64,000 bases of DNA from Myxococcales bacterium (lineage in GTDB: Bacteria; Myxococcota_A; Polyangia; Haliangiales; Haliangiaceae), in NCBI GenBank assembly GCA_016716835.1, contig JADJUW010000001.1:2756001-2820000 (forward strand), in the 5' to 3' direction. Below the pieces are notes generated by a model. That model searched no databases and was not told the DNA's origin. It worked only from the letters and a program-made list of their open reading frames with translations. Made by a program: the position numbers and the translations under genes. Shown in pieces: positions 45,886 through 54,065 of this stretch. The first letter of the stretch is position 1. Each line of letters opens with the position of its first letter.

Positions 45886-46947
45886 CTAATGGGTCAGCAC
45901 GCGCTCAAAGCTGAGCTCGCCGGCGGCGTTGTAAAAGCGGCCGCGCATGGTGTCGCCCTCGATGTCGGCATAGAAAAAGCCAAGCTCGCTGACATCTTGA
46001 AAATGCGCCGCATTGCCATGGTCATGCAGCGACGTCGCCGAGGCCCCGGCGCCCGAGACTACCAACTCCATGCCGCAGAGCTGCGTCGGCATGTCGAGCC
46101 ATTGCCGCGCGTGATCGTGCCCCGCGAGATAGACATCGCCGATGCCGCACACGTTGTCGTCGAGAAAGTCTTTGAGATCGGCGCCATTGAGCTGATCCAC
46201 CGGAATTGGCAGATCGAGGCCCGCCACCTCGACCGCATCATAGGTGCCGGCATTGCCGTGGTTGCCGTTGGAGCGATATGGATGGTGCCCGAGCACGATC
46301 TTCCACTCGCGGTCGGCCACCTCGGCGATGGCCGATGGCAGCCACGCGGCCTGGTCTCCGGCGCTGGTGTTGTCCCACATCAGCGAATTGGTATCGAGGA
46401 CGATGAAGCCGACATGCGCCATCGCAAACGTATAGTGCGCCGCGGGCATGCGCCACTTGCTCGAGACCTGGGTGTAGTCGACCTCGTATTGGCCTTTCTC
46501 CCATTCATTGCCAAGGCCCGCCACGGGAATGAAGCCGGCCACCAGGCCGCCATAGTCGTGGTTGCCTAGCACCGCATAGAACGGCAGGTCGATGTTCGCG
46601 TAGGGCTGCTCAAAGTGCGTCTGCCATTTGGGGTCGTCGACGCCATCGACGCCGCGCTCGTAGATGTTGTCGCCGAGCAGCACGACAAAATCGCAGCCTT
46701 GTGCCGCACAGATCTTCTCGATGCCCGCAGCCACCTCGGCTTGCCCTAGATTGCCTTTGCCGGTGTCGCCGACCGCGACGAAACGCACGCGCGGCGTTGG
46801 TGGCGGTGGCGCGTCTGGGGAGGGAGATGGCGAGGGCGACGGCGACGGCCCGCCGGAGGTGGTGTCGGTCGGGTCAGCGCAGCCGGCCCAGCCTAAGAGC
46901 AGGGTGGTCAAGCCGGCGGCGGCGGCACTATGTCGGTATTTAGCCAT
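45886..46947 (-). CDS. Metallophosphoesterase lipoprotein
   Basis: A 353-residue protein with a lipobox 'LLLGWAGCADP' and a linker of repeated Pro-Ser ('GPSPSPSPSPSPDAPPPP'), then the calcineurin-like phosphoesterase core: 'FVAVGDTGKGN', 'VLLGDNIYERG', 'AVLGNHDYGG', 'IVLGHHPYRS' and 'LAGHDHARQ'. All metal-binding blocks (GDxG, GDNxxxxG, GNHD, GHxP, GHDH) are intact. It is a purple-acid-phosphatase-like secreted enzyme, perhaps for phosphate scavenging. No Pho regulatory site was recognised. Confidence 0.93.
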   Translation of the reverse strand: MAKYRHSAAAAGLTTLLLGWAGCADPTDTTSGGPSPSPSPSPSPDAPPPPTPRVRFVAVGDTGKGNLGQAEVAAGIEKICAAQGCDFVVLLGDNIYERGVDGVDDPKWQTHFEQPYANIDLPFYAVLGNHDYGGLVAGFIPVAGLGNEWEKGQYEVDYTQVSSKWRMPAAHYTFAMAHVGFIVLDTNSLMWDNTSAGDQAAWLPSAIAEVADREWKIVLGHHPYRSNGNHGNAGTYDAVEVAGLDLPIPVDQLNGADLKDFLDDNVCGIGDVYLAGHDHARQWLDMPTQLCGMELVVSGAGASATSLHDHGNAAHFQDVSELGFFYADIEGDTMRGRFYNAAGELSFERVLTH

Positions 46948-47042
46948 AAGTCTGACATTGCACAGGCGCCGCGCCCGGACAAGCTAAATCCGCGCCCGCT
47001 CGCCGCGCAGGCCGTCATCGAGGCGAGCTAGACTCCCCTGGC

Positions 47043-47342
47043 ATGATCTCGTTTTCGTTTCGCGCCAAGCTGTGGCTTTACCCGGGCAAGAGCGCGTGGT
47101 GTTTTGTCACGTTGCCCAAGGTGCACGGCGCCAAGCTCAAGGAAATGACCTCGCACCTGCGGCGCGGCTGGGGCTCGCTGCGGGTCGAGGCAACGCTTAA
47201 GCAAGAGACCTGGGCCACCTCAATTTTTCCCGACCGCAAGTCGGGCTCGTATCTGCTGCCTATCAAGGCCAGCGTGCGTAAGGCCGCCGGCGTCGAGATC
47301 GATCAAACCGTACAATTCAAGCTAACCATCCTCGACGCGTAA
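47043..47342 (+). CDS. DUF1905-family protein
   Basis: A 99-residue small beta-barrel protein starting 'MISFSFRAKLWLYPGKSAW' with the later 'FPDRKSGSYLLPIKASVRKAA', the usual DUF1905 pattern. Members are short cytoplasmic proteins of unknown role, sometimes fused to YdeI-like domains. It stands alone between divergent and convergent genes. Confidence 0.9.
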   Translation: MISFSFRAKLWLYPGKSAWCFVTLPKVHGAKLKEMTSHLRRGWGSLRVEATLKQETWATSIFPDRKSGSYLLPIKASVRKAAGVEIDQTVQFKLTILDA

Positions 47343-47375
47343 GGCGATTCAACGTGAGCGCACGAGGTCGCGTCG

Positions 47376-47909
47376 TTATTGCTTGGCGGCGCGATCCCGG
47401 GCTTCTAGCTTGCGCGCGCCGGATTCGTACGCCAAGGCACCCGGGACCATGATCATGGCGCCAAAGAAGATCTTCGTGACAATACTCGCCACCAACGCAG
47501 TGTTGGGCGAGAGCGAGTTCAAATAGGCGGCATCAAGCCCAATGCGATCGGCGATGCTGATCAAACCAATCGATACGGCGAAGCCTAGCAAACTCCCCGC
47601 CGCGCCCCGCAAGAACAGGCCATCGCCTTCATTACGACGTTGCTGCGTCGCGGCGAAGTCGGCGATGCGTACGGTCTCGGCGCGCTTGGTCGCGGCGGTC
47701 TTGGCAGCCAGGCGCGTCCCGCGTCCCAGGCGCAGCGGCGTGCGCTTGCCAACGGTGACAGACGATGCGGCAGGCGCCACGCGCGTGGCTTGCTTGACGC
47801 GCGTGTTGGCGGCCTGCGCGCCGGCAATCGGCATGGCGCCAAGCACCGCGACGAGGGCGGCGGCGGCGACGAAGGTGCGGGATGTTCGGCTTGCTTGATT
47901 AATTTTCAT
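47376..47909 (-). CDS. Hypothetical secreted/membrane protein
   Basis: A 177-residue protein with a cleavable signal peptide ('VAVLGAMPIAGAQAAN'), an Arg/Lys/Thr-rich basic middle and two hydrophobic segments near the C-terminus (~106-125 and 141-163), ending in a charged helix. No family recognised. It may be an envelope anchor protein. It converges with the DUF1905 gene. Confidence 0.55.
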   Translation of the reverse strand: MKINQASRTSRTFVAAAALVAVLGAMPIAGAQAANTRVKQATRVAPAASSVTVGKRTPLRLGRGTRLAAKTAATKRAETVRIADFAATQQRRNEGDGLFLRGAAGSLLGFAVSIGLISIADRIGLDAAYLNSLSPNTALVASIVTKIFFGAMIMVPGALAYESGARKLEARDRAAKQ

Positions 47910-47920
47910 AAGTCCTACTT

Positions 47921-48241
47921 ATGCAACGCCCATACCAGGAGCCTTGGCAGCCTAAGTACCTGGTTGTACGGCGCGAAGGCGGCGGCTCGACGCGCCACGT
48001 GCGGCGCACCGACCCCGCCAACCCAGCTCACCCTGGGGCTGAGAGGCGCCAGCAGCGCCGCAACGAATTTATGCATGCCGCTCTCTATGCCTTCTGCGTG
48101 TGTCACAGCTGTGCGTCAACGCACGTTGCCCACCGCTTCCTAACTTTGCCAGCTGGTCGTCGGTGGTCGCAAGCCGGCGACGATGCCTTGCTGGCCACCG
48201 TGGGCCTGCTCCAACTTGCGCAGCTTCACATCATGAAATGA
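47921..48241 (+). CDS. Doubtful small ORF
   Basis: A 106-codon open frame with near-average codon use, beginning 'MQRPYQEPWQPKYLVV'. It lacks a clear ribosome binding site and any motif. It lies in the 570-bp gap between 47910 and 48481 that otherwise contains only repeat family A. I give it low confidence; the antisense frames here look worse. Confidence 0.25.
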   Translation: MQRPYQEPWQPKYLVVRREGGGSTRHVRRTDPANPAHPGAERRQQRRNEFMHAALYAFCVCHSCASTHVAHRFLTLPAGRRWSQAGDDALLATVGLLQLAQLHIMK

Positions 48242-48334
48242 CGCTTTGGCAGAAGCGCGTCGCCCCTCGCCCACGCTAGCGCTGCCTCGCCACCCAGAGA
48301 CGTCGCGCCATTGGCGCCACCGCTTGCACATGCA

Positions 48335-48420
48335 AGGCATTGCGGGCTTGCTGACAAATCCAGCACTTTGCCTCGCTACCATCTGATATCGATTGCCAAT
48401 AAAAGGTCGTACGTGACCCC
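48335..48420 (+). repeat. Dispersed repeat family A, copy 2
   Basis: Starts 'AGGCATTGCGG', then 'ACAAATCCAGCACTTTGC', an A/T-rich middle ('ATATCGATTGCCAATAAAAG') and the end 'GTACGTGACCCC' (48409-48420). It lies 61 bp upstream of a GNAT gene. The left word AGGCATT is shared with the copies at 49783 and 54484. Confidence 0.8.
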
Positions 48421-48481
48421 ATGCGCTTTCACACGCGCCGCCTCATGGCGCGGCTCGAGTTGCTGACTTACACTGCGGCCC

Positions 48482-48946
48482 GTGAACTTGGTACCCGTGC
48501 GCAAAAGCAACGCTGACTATTGCGAGCTCGTCGAGCAGCTGATGCCTATGGCCGCTGCATTTTACGCCCTGTTCGAGTACGACTATAGCGAGGCGCACCA
48601 TCGGGCGATGATCGATGCGTTTGCTGGCGATGCGGCCATTGGCGCCCTGTGGCTAATTGCGCATGGCAGCGCATACGTCGGCTATGTCGCGCTTAGCAAC
48701 GTTTTCACGTTTGAATTTGGCGGCCGCGTCGGCCTAATTGACGAGCTGTTTATCTTGCCCGCGTTTCGCGGCCAAGGCCTTGGCGGCGACGTTGTGCGAG
48801 AACTCCAACATCGCATGCCATCGCTCGGCTTATGTGCCCTGCACCTGCAAACCGAACACGCCAACCCGCGGGCACAAAGCCTCTACGAATCGCTTGGGTT
48901 TAAGACGTTGCCGCGCGCGACGCTGGCGTTTGTGCCCGTCGTCTGA
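48482..48946 (+). CDS. GNAT acetyltransferase
   Basis: A 154-residue single-domain GNAT with GTG start at 48482. Motif A reads 'LIDELFILPAFRGQGLGGDVVRELQ' (Q/R-x-x-G-x-G/A as RGQGLG), followed by 'LHLQTEHANPRAQSLYESLGF'. It should acetylate an amine on a small molecule or protein. It stands between repeat family A copy 2 and family B copy 1, like a cassette. Confidence 0.93.
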   Translation: MNLVPVRKSNADYCELVEQLMPMAAAFYALFEYDYSEAHHRAMIDAFAGDAAIGALWLIAHGSAYVGYVALSNVFTFEFGGRVGLIDELFILPAFRGQGLGGDVVRELQHRMPSLGLCALHLQTEHANPRAQSLYESLGFKTLPRATLAFVPVV

Positions 48947-48969
48947 CTAGTCACTTTACATCTTAATTT

Positions 48970-49067
48970 GGGCGTGACCGGGGTCGGGACAGCGCCCCTC
49001 CCCGAGTCGCCATCCTGTGGGGTTCGCTCGCCTTCGCGCGCCCGCCGGGCGGCTCACGCGGCTGCCC
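48970..49067 (+). repeat. Repeat family B, copy 1
   Basis: GC-rich, gene-free block starting 'GGGCGTGACCGGGGTCGGG', then 'GTCGCCATCCTGTGGGG', 'TTCGCTCGCC' and ending 'CGGGCGGCTCACGCG'. The same order of blocks occurs at 52179-52347 with an inserted stretch. It starts with a word close to the CGTGACCC end of family A. Confidence 0.65.
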
Positions 49068-49112
49068 AATTTCCTAACGACCGCCAGTCCTCCACCGTGC
49101 TAAGCTATTCCC

Positions 49113-49379
49113 ATGTCGATCGACGCCGATGCCGAAACGGCTCGCCGGGAACGTGCCCTTGCGCGGCAAGGCATGCGCGTCGTCATCACGCACTCTCACG
49201 AAGAGCAAGCGCAGACAACCCGCGCCGATTGGCAGCGTCTCACCCCTGCAGAACGGCTAGCCGAGGCATGGCAAGCCTCGCGCACCGCCTATATGCTGGG
49301 AGGCACCGATGAGGAACGCCTTTGTGCTGAACGAGGACTTCCTCGACATGATCTCCGCCTTACAATCCGAAGGCGTTGA
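49113..49379 (+). CDS. Putative antitoxin partner of the nucleotidyltransferase
   Basis: An 88-residue small protein with the middle 'DWQRLTPAERLAEAWQASRTAYM', the kind of short helical protein often found just 5' of AbiEii/MenT-type nucleotidyltransferases. Its last 71 bases overlap the start of that gene, implying coupled translation. No DNA-binding motif is evident. As an antitoxin it would block the toxin; this is inferred from gene order only. Confidence 0.5.
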   Translation: MSIDADAETARRERALARQGMRVVITHSHEEQAQTTRADWQRLTPAERLAEAWQASRTAYMLGGTDEERLCAERGLPRHDLRLTIRRR

Positions 49380-49893
49380 GTTTCTCCTCGTTGGAGGCTA
49401 TGCCGTTTCGCTTTATGGTTACCCGCGGGCGACCAAAGATATTGATTTTTTTATTCGCCGTAGCGCCGACAACGCCACACGCGTTTTGCGCGCGTTAAAA
49501 ACTTTCGGCGCTCCGCTTCGCGGCCTGGACGAACAAACACTGCAGCAAGCAGACGTTGGTTTTCAAATCGGCGTCGCGCCATGCCGTATAGATTTTCTGA
49601 CCTCCATCTCGGGCGTCGAGTTTGCCGACGCCTGGAATTCACGGCAAACCCACGTTATCGATGGCCACGCCCTGCCCGTCATTGGCCTTGCCGAGCTCCT
49701 TAAAAACAAGCGTGCCAGCGGTCGCCCCCAAGACCTCGTCGACGCCGCCGAACTTGAAGCGCGCATAAACCAAAAAAAGCGGCTAGGCATTTCGCACCGT
49801 TGCAAAATCCAGCACTTTGCACGGCAAGCAGCTGAAACAATGTACATTAACCAAATGCAATCTCTGCACAAGCGAAACGCCCCAATTCGCTGA
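49309..49893 (+). CDS. Nucleotidyltransferase, AbiEii/MenT-like toxin candidate
   Basis: A 194-residue protein of the DNA polymerase-beta-like nucleotidyltransferase superfamily: 'FLLVGGYAVSLYG' (Gly-Gly motif), 'RATKDIDFFIRR' with Asp-x-Asp for metals, and 'CRIDFLTSI' for the third Asp. Many relatives are toxins that modify tRNA 3' ends; others are antibiotic-modifying enzymes. The last ~37 codons (from 49783) are encoded by a family A repeat, so the C-terminus may have been altered by its insertion. A natural stop before the repeat is not visible. Partner gene just upstream overlaps. Confidence 0.8.
   Translation: MRNAFVLNEDFLDMISALQSEGVEFLLVGGYAVSLYGYPRATKDIDFFIRRSADNATRVLRALKTFGAPLRGLDEQTLQQADVGFQIGVAPCRIDFLTSISGVEFADAWNSRQTHVIDGHALPVIGLAELLKNKRASGRPQDLVDAAELEARINQKKRLGISHRCKIQHFARQAAETMYINQMQSLHKRNAPIR
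49783..49840 (+). repeat. Dispersed repeat family A, copy 3 (left part, inside a CDS)
   Basis: Reads 'CTAGGCATTTCGCACCGTTG', then 'AAAATCCAGCACTTTGC'. Here the right-hand block ending in CGTGACCC is missing. It forms the 3' end of the nucleotidyltransferase reading frame. ATTTCGC and GCAAAAT form a seven-base stem with one mismatch; at 54484 the same stem is perfect. Confidence 0.7.
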
Positions 49894-50039
49894 AAGGTCT
49901 TGCGTCGGTGCTTCGACGCGCGCCGCTCACTTCTTTCTGTTACTGGCGCCCGGTCGCTTGAACAGCGCTTGCCACCCGGCGCCGCTTCCGCCTAGAGTTC
50001 TTATCGTCCTCGAGGCTCGCAATACAGCGGAGATGAAAG

Positions 50040-50516
50040 ATGGAACATCGCAGCGATGACTCGCCGGAAAGCAATGACGAGATGAGCGTGAAAGTACGCC
50101 CGATGCGTATCGAAGACGTAAGCCGAGTCAGCGAGCTCTCCGCGGAGCTCGGCTATCCCGTTGCGGTGGAAGTTCTCGAGCGCCGATTCGCTCGCATCGT
50201 CGAAAATGCGGCACAAGCGTTGTTCGTCGCCGCGATCGACGGTCGTGTGGCGGGGTGGATCCATATCCATCCCCAGTGGCTCCTCGAATCCGAGCCTTAT
50301 GCCGAAATAGGCGGGCTCGTCGTGAGCAAAGACGCGCGGCGAAGGGGCGCGGGTCGAGCCTTGGTGTTAGAGGCACAGCGCTGGGCGCGTACGCAAGGGC
50401 TTGCGCGCCTACGTGTTCGCTCCAACATCAACCGTCAGGAGGCGCATCAGTTCTATCCGGCGCTTGGCTTTGCTTGGGTCAAAACGCAGCACAACTACGA
50501 GCTGCCGCTCGCCTGA
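50040..50516 (+). CDS. GNAT acetyltransferase
   Basis: A 158-residue GNAT: 'GLVVSKDARRRGAGRALVLEAQRWA' (motif A with RRRGAG) and 'VRSNINRQEAHQFYPALGF' (motif B). The start at 50040 is favoured by GGAG seven bases upstream; another ATG is at 50082. It lies in the cassette-like region between the nucleotidyltransferase pair and a YdeI-like gene. The substrate is unknown; resistance-type acetyltransferases look similar. Confidence 0.92.
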   Translation: MEHRSDDSPESNDEMSVKVRPMRIEDVSRVSELSAELGYPVAVEVLERRFARIVENAAQALFVAAIDGRVAGWIHIHPQWLLESEPYAEIGGLVVSKDARRRGAGRALVLEAQRWARTQGLARLRVRSNINRQEAHQFYPALGFAWVKTQHNYELPLA

Positions 50517-50579
50517 CACGAGCGCCATGTCTTGAGCGCGCGCGATGGATAGCGCTCACGTGAAACGTTCAAACGCTGA

Positions 50580-50891
50580 CTACTTTTTGGCCTTTTTTTT
50601 GTCGATCAGCACATCTTGCTGCCACCTGCTGGGTTTCTTGTCGGTGCGGTGAATGCATCCGACCCAACAGCATGGGCGTTTTTGCCCTTCAAGCAGCTCC
50701 TCGATGGCGCGCGCGATTCGCTTTGCTCGGGTCTTGGCTTGCTTGGCATCTTCCACCCAACAAATAAATTCGTTGCGTGCAATCGGCGTCAGGCTTTCCC
50801 AAATACCCGATATCGTTTTTGACTTAGTCAGCGCCGTGACCAAGTCCGCCGGCAGCTCGTGGACGAGGCCACCCGAAAGCTTCGTACTCAT
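50580..50891 (-). CDS. YdeI/OmpD-associated-family protein
   Basis: A 103-residue protein with the family's C-terminal pattern: 'ELPADLVTALTKSK', 'IWESLTPIARNEFICWVEDAKQAKTRAKRIARAI' (in two parts) and a Lys-rich end. Larger YdeI-like proteins have an additional N-terminal DUF1905 domain, absent here; a separate DUF1905 gene is at 47043. Members protect against bacteriocin-like or peptide stress in some bacteria. It is the only minus-strand gene of the cassette-like region before 55.8 kb. Confidence 0.85.
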   Translation of the reverse strand: MSTKLSGGLVHELPADLVTALTKSKTISGIWESLTPIARNEFICWVEDAKQAKTRAKRIARAIEELLEGQKRPCCWVGCIHRTDKKPSRWQQDVLIDKKKAKK

Positions 50892-51102
50892 ATCGCAATT
50901 CTAACAGCAATGATGAGGAGGGTCACGCTCGCCCCGAAATTCGGGGAAATTGAAGCCGCAGATCACTAAGATTAGCGGGGGCTCTCGGAAATCACCGTAT
51001 TTGGTCACACATCCGGTAGCTGAAAACGCGCCTTTACAACGTGGGATCACAATCCTAGAGTGCTTCTGCTACTCGAAACACACGCCGACGCGGCAGCACA
51101 AC

Positions 51103-51966
51103 ATGATTCAGAGGATTGTCATCATCGGAGCTGGGGCGGTTGGCGCCAGCATTGGCGCGCTCTTACACCTTGCTGAGATTCCCGTATTTCTGGTGGCAAG
51201 AGGCGCGCACTTGCAAGCGCTGCAGGCGAAGGGCTTGACGTTGCGCACGCCTGGCGAGACGCGCGTGCTGAAGCTGGCCGTCGGTGAACGACCCGAGTGG
51301 CGAGCAGGCGACATCGCGCTGCTATGCGTGAACAGTCAAGACACAGCCGCCGCGTTGCGTTTCATTCCCTCGCACGTAGCTGTGGTTTGTGCGCAAAACG
51401 GCGTTGCTAACGAAGCCATGGCGGCACAGTCGCACCCGACCATCGCGATGTTGGTGTGGATTCTTGCGGTGCATCTCGAGCCGGGCAGCGTCTCGCTTTA
51501 TGCGACGGGCAGCCCTGGCATCTTGGATGTCGGCTCCATCTCGTCGGATGCGGGGCATGTCGCGGAGCTCGCCGAGCTGCTGAGCGTTGCCGGTTTCGAC
51601 TCGCAATGCCGCGTCGATATCATGAGTTGGAAGCGTGCCAAGTTAGTCAGCAACTTGCCTGGCATCCTCCAGATCAGTTCCGCCCACGCGGATGCGGCCC
51701 TCATCGACGCGCTGATCGCAGAGGGGCAGGCTGTGTTCAAGAAGGCCGAGTTGCCATACACGGACTTGGAAATCTTCGCGACGCGTATGCTAGGAGCTGG
51801 GCATGCCGCTATCGACGGCGTCGAGCGCCCCGGTGGCAGCCTTTGGCAGAGCAAGGCGCGTGGGACGACCTCTGAGGTCGAGCACCTCAACGGGTATATT
51901 GTACAACTTGGCGCTCAACTAGGCGTTCCAACGCCGATCAATAGCCGATTGCTCGCGAACCTATAG
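51103..51966 (+). CDS. Ketopantoate reductase-like protein (ApbA/PanE family)
   Basis: A 287-residue NADPH-dependent reductase starting at ATG 51103: Rossmann motif 'VIIGAGAVGASIGALL', 'LLCVNSQDTAAAL', 'VCAQNGVANE' and the catalytic Lys helix region 'MSWKRAKLVSNLP'. The true PanE converts 2-dehydropantoate to pantoate for CoA synthesis; many paralogues act on other 2-oxoacids. A frame with more codons extends 5' but contains a non-Rossmann leader and is probably not translated. It ends the array of single genes before the IS-interrupted locus. Confidence 0.87.
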   Translation: MIQRIVIIGAGAVGASIGALLHLAEIPVFLVARGAHLQALQAKGLTLRTPGETRVLKLAVGERPEWRAGDIALLCVNSQDTAAALRFIPSHVAVVCAQNGVANEAMAAQSHPTIAMLVWILAVHLEPGSVSLYATGSPGILDVGSISSDAGHVAELAELLSVAGFDSQCRVDIMSWKRAKLVSNLPGILQISSAHADAALIDALIAEGQAVFKKAELPYTDLEIFATRMLGAGHAAIDGVERPGGSLWQSKARGTTSEVEHLNGYIVQLGAQLGVPTPINSRLLANL

Positions 51967-52178
51967 TGACTCTTGGTGCGTGCCCATTGATGAGAAGGGG
52001 TACTCTGGCACCAAATCTCAAAAGCAATACTAACTGCTTAGATGGTGTACTGCGTGATCACCATCGCACCTCAGTGACAACGCTGTAAACACCTCAACTA
52101 TTAGTAATTACGAGTTGAATTGAAGGCGAGAGTGACCCTCAACCGCTACGTTGCGGCCGCAGTTTGGCTTTCACTTTT

Positions 52179-52347
52179 GGGCGTGCCCGGGCTTGGGCTA
52201 GCGCCCGTCGCCCAGTCGCCACCCTGTGGGGTTCGCTCGCATTCGCTCGCTGCGTTTTCGCGCGGCCGCCCACCGCTTCGCCCCGCCCGCCCTCAAACCG
52301 CGCTCACTGCGTTCGCGTGCCCGCCGGGCGGCTCACGCGCATGCCCC
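52179..52347 (+). repeat. Repeat family B, copy 2
   Basis: 'GGGCGTGCCCGGGCTTGGG', 'GTCGCCACCCTGTGGGG', 'TTCGCTCGCATTCGCTCG', then an extra GC-rich stretch and the common end 'CGGGCGGCTCACGCG'. With copy 1 (48970) it brackets the nucleotidyltransferase, GNAT, YdeI-like and PanE-like genes. The stretch 51967-52376 shows no gene; AGTGACCCTCAACC at 52129 recalls the end of repeat A at 54558. Confidence 0.65.
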
Positions 52348-52376
52348 TTCATTACAAGGCATCTATGACATTCCCG

Positions 52377-52406
52377 TTGACGCCAGTGTAGCCTATAGGC
52401 TACACT
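52377..52406 (+). promoter_or_regulatory. HigBA-like promoter with palindromic operator
   Basis: A perfect 22-bp palindrome, AGTGTAGCCTA followed by its mirror complement, occupies 52385-52406. TTGACG (52377-52382) and TACACT (52401-52406), 18 bp apart, would be -35 and -10, so the palindrome overlaps the -10. The GTG at 52413 would be the original toxin start. It is the expected autorepression site of a type II toxin-antitoxin operon. Confidence 0.75.
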
Positions 52407-52511
52407 CAATCTGTGAGGGTCGAGCAAACGGAAGAGAGAAGTGGACCCCAAAAACTGGACAGCTAGTTAAGAAAAGATCGGGGCGTCCTGGCACCATCCA
52501 AGGAGCCAGAA

Positions 52512-52799
52512 ATGAAGAAGATTCGCCAGAAACATAGTGCCACATTGAAAGCCAAGGTCGCCCTCGCGGCCATCCGCGAGGAGGGAACGACCGCCGAGCT
52601 TTGCAAAAAGTTCGGGGTGCACCCCAGCCAAATCTCGAAGTGGAAAGCCGAGGCGCTCGCGCAGCTCGCCAGCGCGTTTGACGGCGCGCCCAAGCCCGTC
52701 GAGGGCGACTCGACCCGTGAAAGCGAGCTGCTTAAGAAGATTGGAGAACTCACGATGGAACGCGATTTTTTATCGCGGGGGCTCGGGCGCATCCGATGA
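52512..52799 (+). CDS. IS3-family transposase OrfA
   Basis: A 95-residue HTH protein ('AVALAAIREEGTTAELCKKFGVHPSQISKWK' in parts: 'GTTAELCKKFGVHPSQI') with a leucine-zipper-like end, the DNA-binding part of the transposase. Its TGA overlaps the OrfB ATG (ATGA). IS3 elements usually join the two by frameshift to give OrfAB; a T6 run lies near 52763, but a slip there is not proven. Confidence 0.94.
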   Translation: MKKIRQKHSATLKAKVALAAIREEGTTAELCKKFGVHPSQISKWKAEALAQLASAFDGAPKPVEGDSTRESELLKKIGELTMERDFLSRGLGRIR

Positions 52800-53695
52800 C
52801 GGCGCGGCGAGCGATGGTGGATACCGCAGCGCCTGTGTCGTTGACCCGGCAATGCGAGCTGCTGCGCATCAGCCGCTCGAGCTGCTATTACGAACCGGTC
52901 GGCGAGCCCGCCGAGGACCTGGCGCTGATGCGGCGCATCGACGAGCTCTACCTCGCCAGGCCGTTTCTCGGCAGCCGCCGCCTCAGCCAAGCGTTGCGGT
53001 TGCAGGGCATCATGGCGAACCGCAAGCGCGTCCAGCGGCTCATGCGCTTGATGGGCTTAGAGGCGGTGTATCCAAAACCCCGGACCAGCGAGGCTGCGCC
53101 AGAACACACGAAATACCCCTATTTGCTGCGGTATCGCACGATCGACCGTCCGAACCAGGTGTTCGCGGCGGACATCACGTACATCCCAATGCGGCACGGA
53201 TTTCTCTATTTGGTCGCCGTGATGGACTGGTATTCGCGGCGGGTGGTGGCCTGGCGTCTATCCAACACGATGGACTCAGGCTTTTGCGTCGCCGCGGTAG
53301 CGGACGCCATCGCCGCCTTCGGCGCGCCCACGATTTTCAATACCGATCAGGGCAGCCAATTTACCGATGACGCGTTCACTGCTCCGCTGCTCGCGCAGGG
53401 GATCAAGGTCAGCATGGACGGCAAGGGGCGCTGGATGGACAACGTCTTCATCGAGCGCCTGTGGCGGTCCCTCAAGCACGAAGAGGTCTACCTGCATGCC
53501 TACGACACCATCGCCGAGGCGCGCGCCCGCATCGGCGCGTACATCGACTATTACAACACCGAGCGCCCGCACCAAGCTCTCGGCTACCAAACGCCCGATG
53601 CTTTTTACCGAAGCCAAAAAATGGAAGATGTCGCTAGGCTACCGGACGTGACGCGGTGGCCATCAACCAAGGCCACCGCAATATCTTGCCAGTAA
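52796..53695 (+). CDS. IS3-family transposase OrfB (DDE catalytic part)
   Basis: A 299-residue integrase-core protein. After an HTH_21-like region ('RRIDELYLARPFLGSRRLSQ') the DDE motif is complete: 'FAADITYIPM' (D1), 'FNTDQGSQFTDD' (D2) and 'MDNVFIERLWRSLKHEEVYL' (E). The C-terminal 'TERPHQALGYQTPDAFY' is typical. The gene appears intact, so the element may still be active. Confidence 0.96.
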   Translation: MTARRAMVDTAAPVSLTRQCELLRISRSSCYYEPVGEPAEDLALMRRIDELYLARPFLGSRRLSQALRLQGIMANRKRVQRLMRLMGLEAVYPKPRTSEAAPEHTKYPYLLRYRTIDRPNQVFAADITYIPMRHGFLYLVAVMDWYSRRVVAWRLSNTMDSGFCVAAVADAIAAFGAPTIFNTDQGSQFTDDAFTAPLLAQGIKVSMDGKGRWMDNVFIERLWRSLKHEEVYLHAYDTIAEARARIGAYIDYYNTERPHQALGYQTPDAFYRSQKMEDVARLPDVTRWPSTKATAISCQ

Positions 53696-53775
53696 CTTTT
53701 ACTTCAACTACAAAGACACAGAACAAAACCAGCCAGGAACCCCAACCTTAGTTCGACCAGTTTTTTGTCCAACCG

Positions 53776-54063
53776 ATGGGGTCCACTTTAGAGTACCGCC
53801 GTTGGCTAGACGGCCTCAAGGACACCACCGGTCGGGCACGGATACTCATGCGGGTCGATCGCATGATCTATGGCAACCCAGGAGACCACCGCAATCTCAC
53901 TCACGGCGTTACCGAACTGCGAATTGATGTTGGACCGGGGTATCGCGTGTACTTCACCAAACGCGGCAATCGCCTAATTTTGCTGCTGGCTGGTGGCGAC
54001 AAATCGACACAACAAAAAGATATTCAGAAGGCCATTCTACTCGCGGCCAACTTCAAGGAGTAA
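53776..54063 (+). CDS. higB: HigB-like toxin, 5' end replaced by IS sequence
   Basis: A 95-residue RelE/HigB-type ribosome-dependent mRNase: 'RRWLDGLKDTTGRARILMRVDRM', 'GDHRNLTHGVTELRIDVGPGYRVYFTKRG' (in parts) with the basic, Arg/Lys-rich active face. The first codons ATG GGG TCC ACT TTA come from the IS right end. The original 5' codons, GTG AGG GTC GAG CAA ACG GAA GAG, remain at 52413-52436 on the other side of the IS. Whether the truncated N-terminus is translated or active is unknown. The antitoxin gene follows after two bases. Confidence 0.85.
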   Translation: MGSTLEYRRWLDGLKDTTGRARILMRVDRMIYGNPGDHRNLTHGVTELRIDVGPGYRVYFTKRGNRLILLLAGGDKSTQQKDIQKAILLAANFKE

Positions 54064-54065
54064 CC

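Larger units (their letters stand above)
52437..53789 (+). mobile_element. IS3-family insertion sequence
   Basis: About 1353 bp with terminal inverted repeats of the type AAGTGGACCCC at both ends (left reads 'AGAAGTGGACCCC', the complement of the right end 'AAAGTGGACCCC'), continuing imperfectly to ~30 bp. It contains OrfA and OrfB. AGAG occurs directly before (52433-52436) and after (53790-53793), a 4-bp target duplication. It is inserted in the 5' part of a HigB-like gene. Confidence 0.92.
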
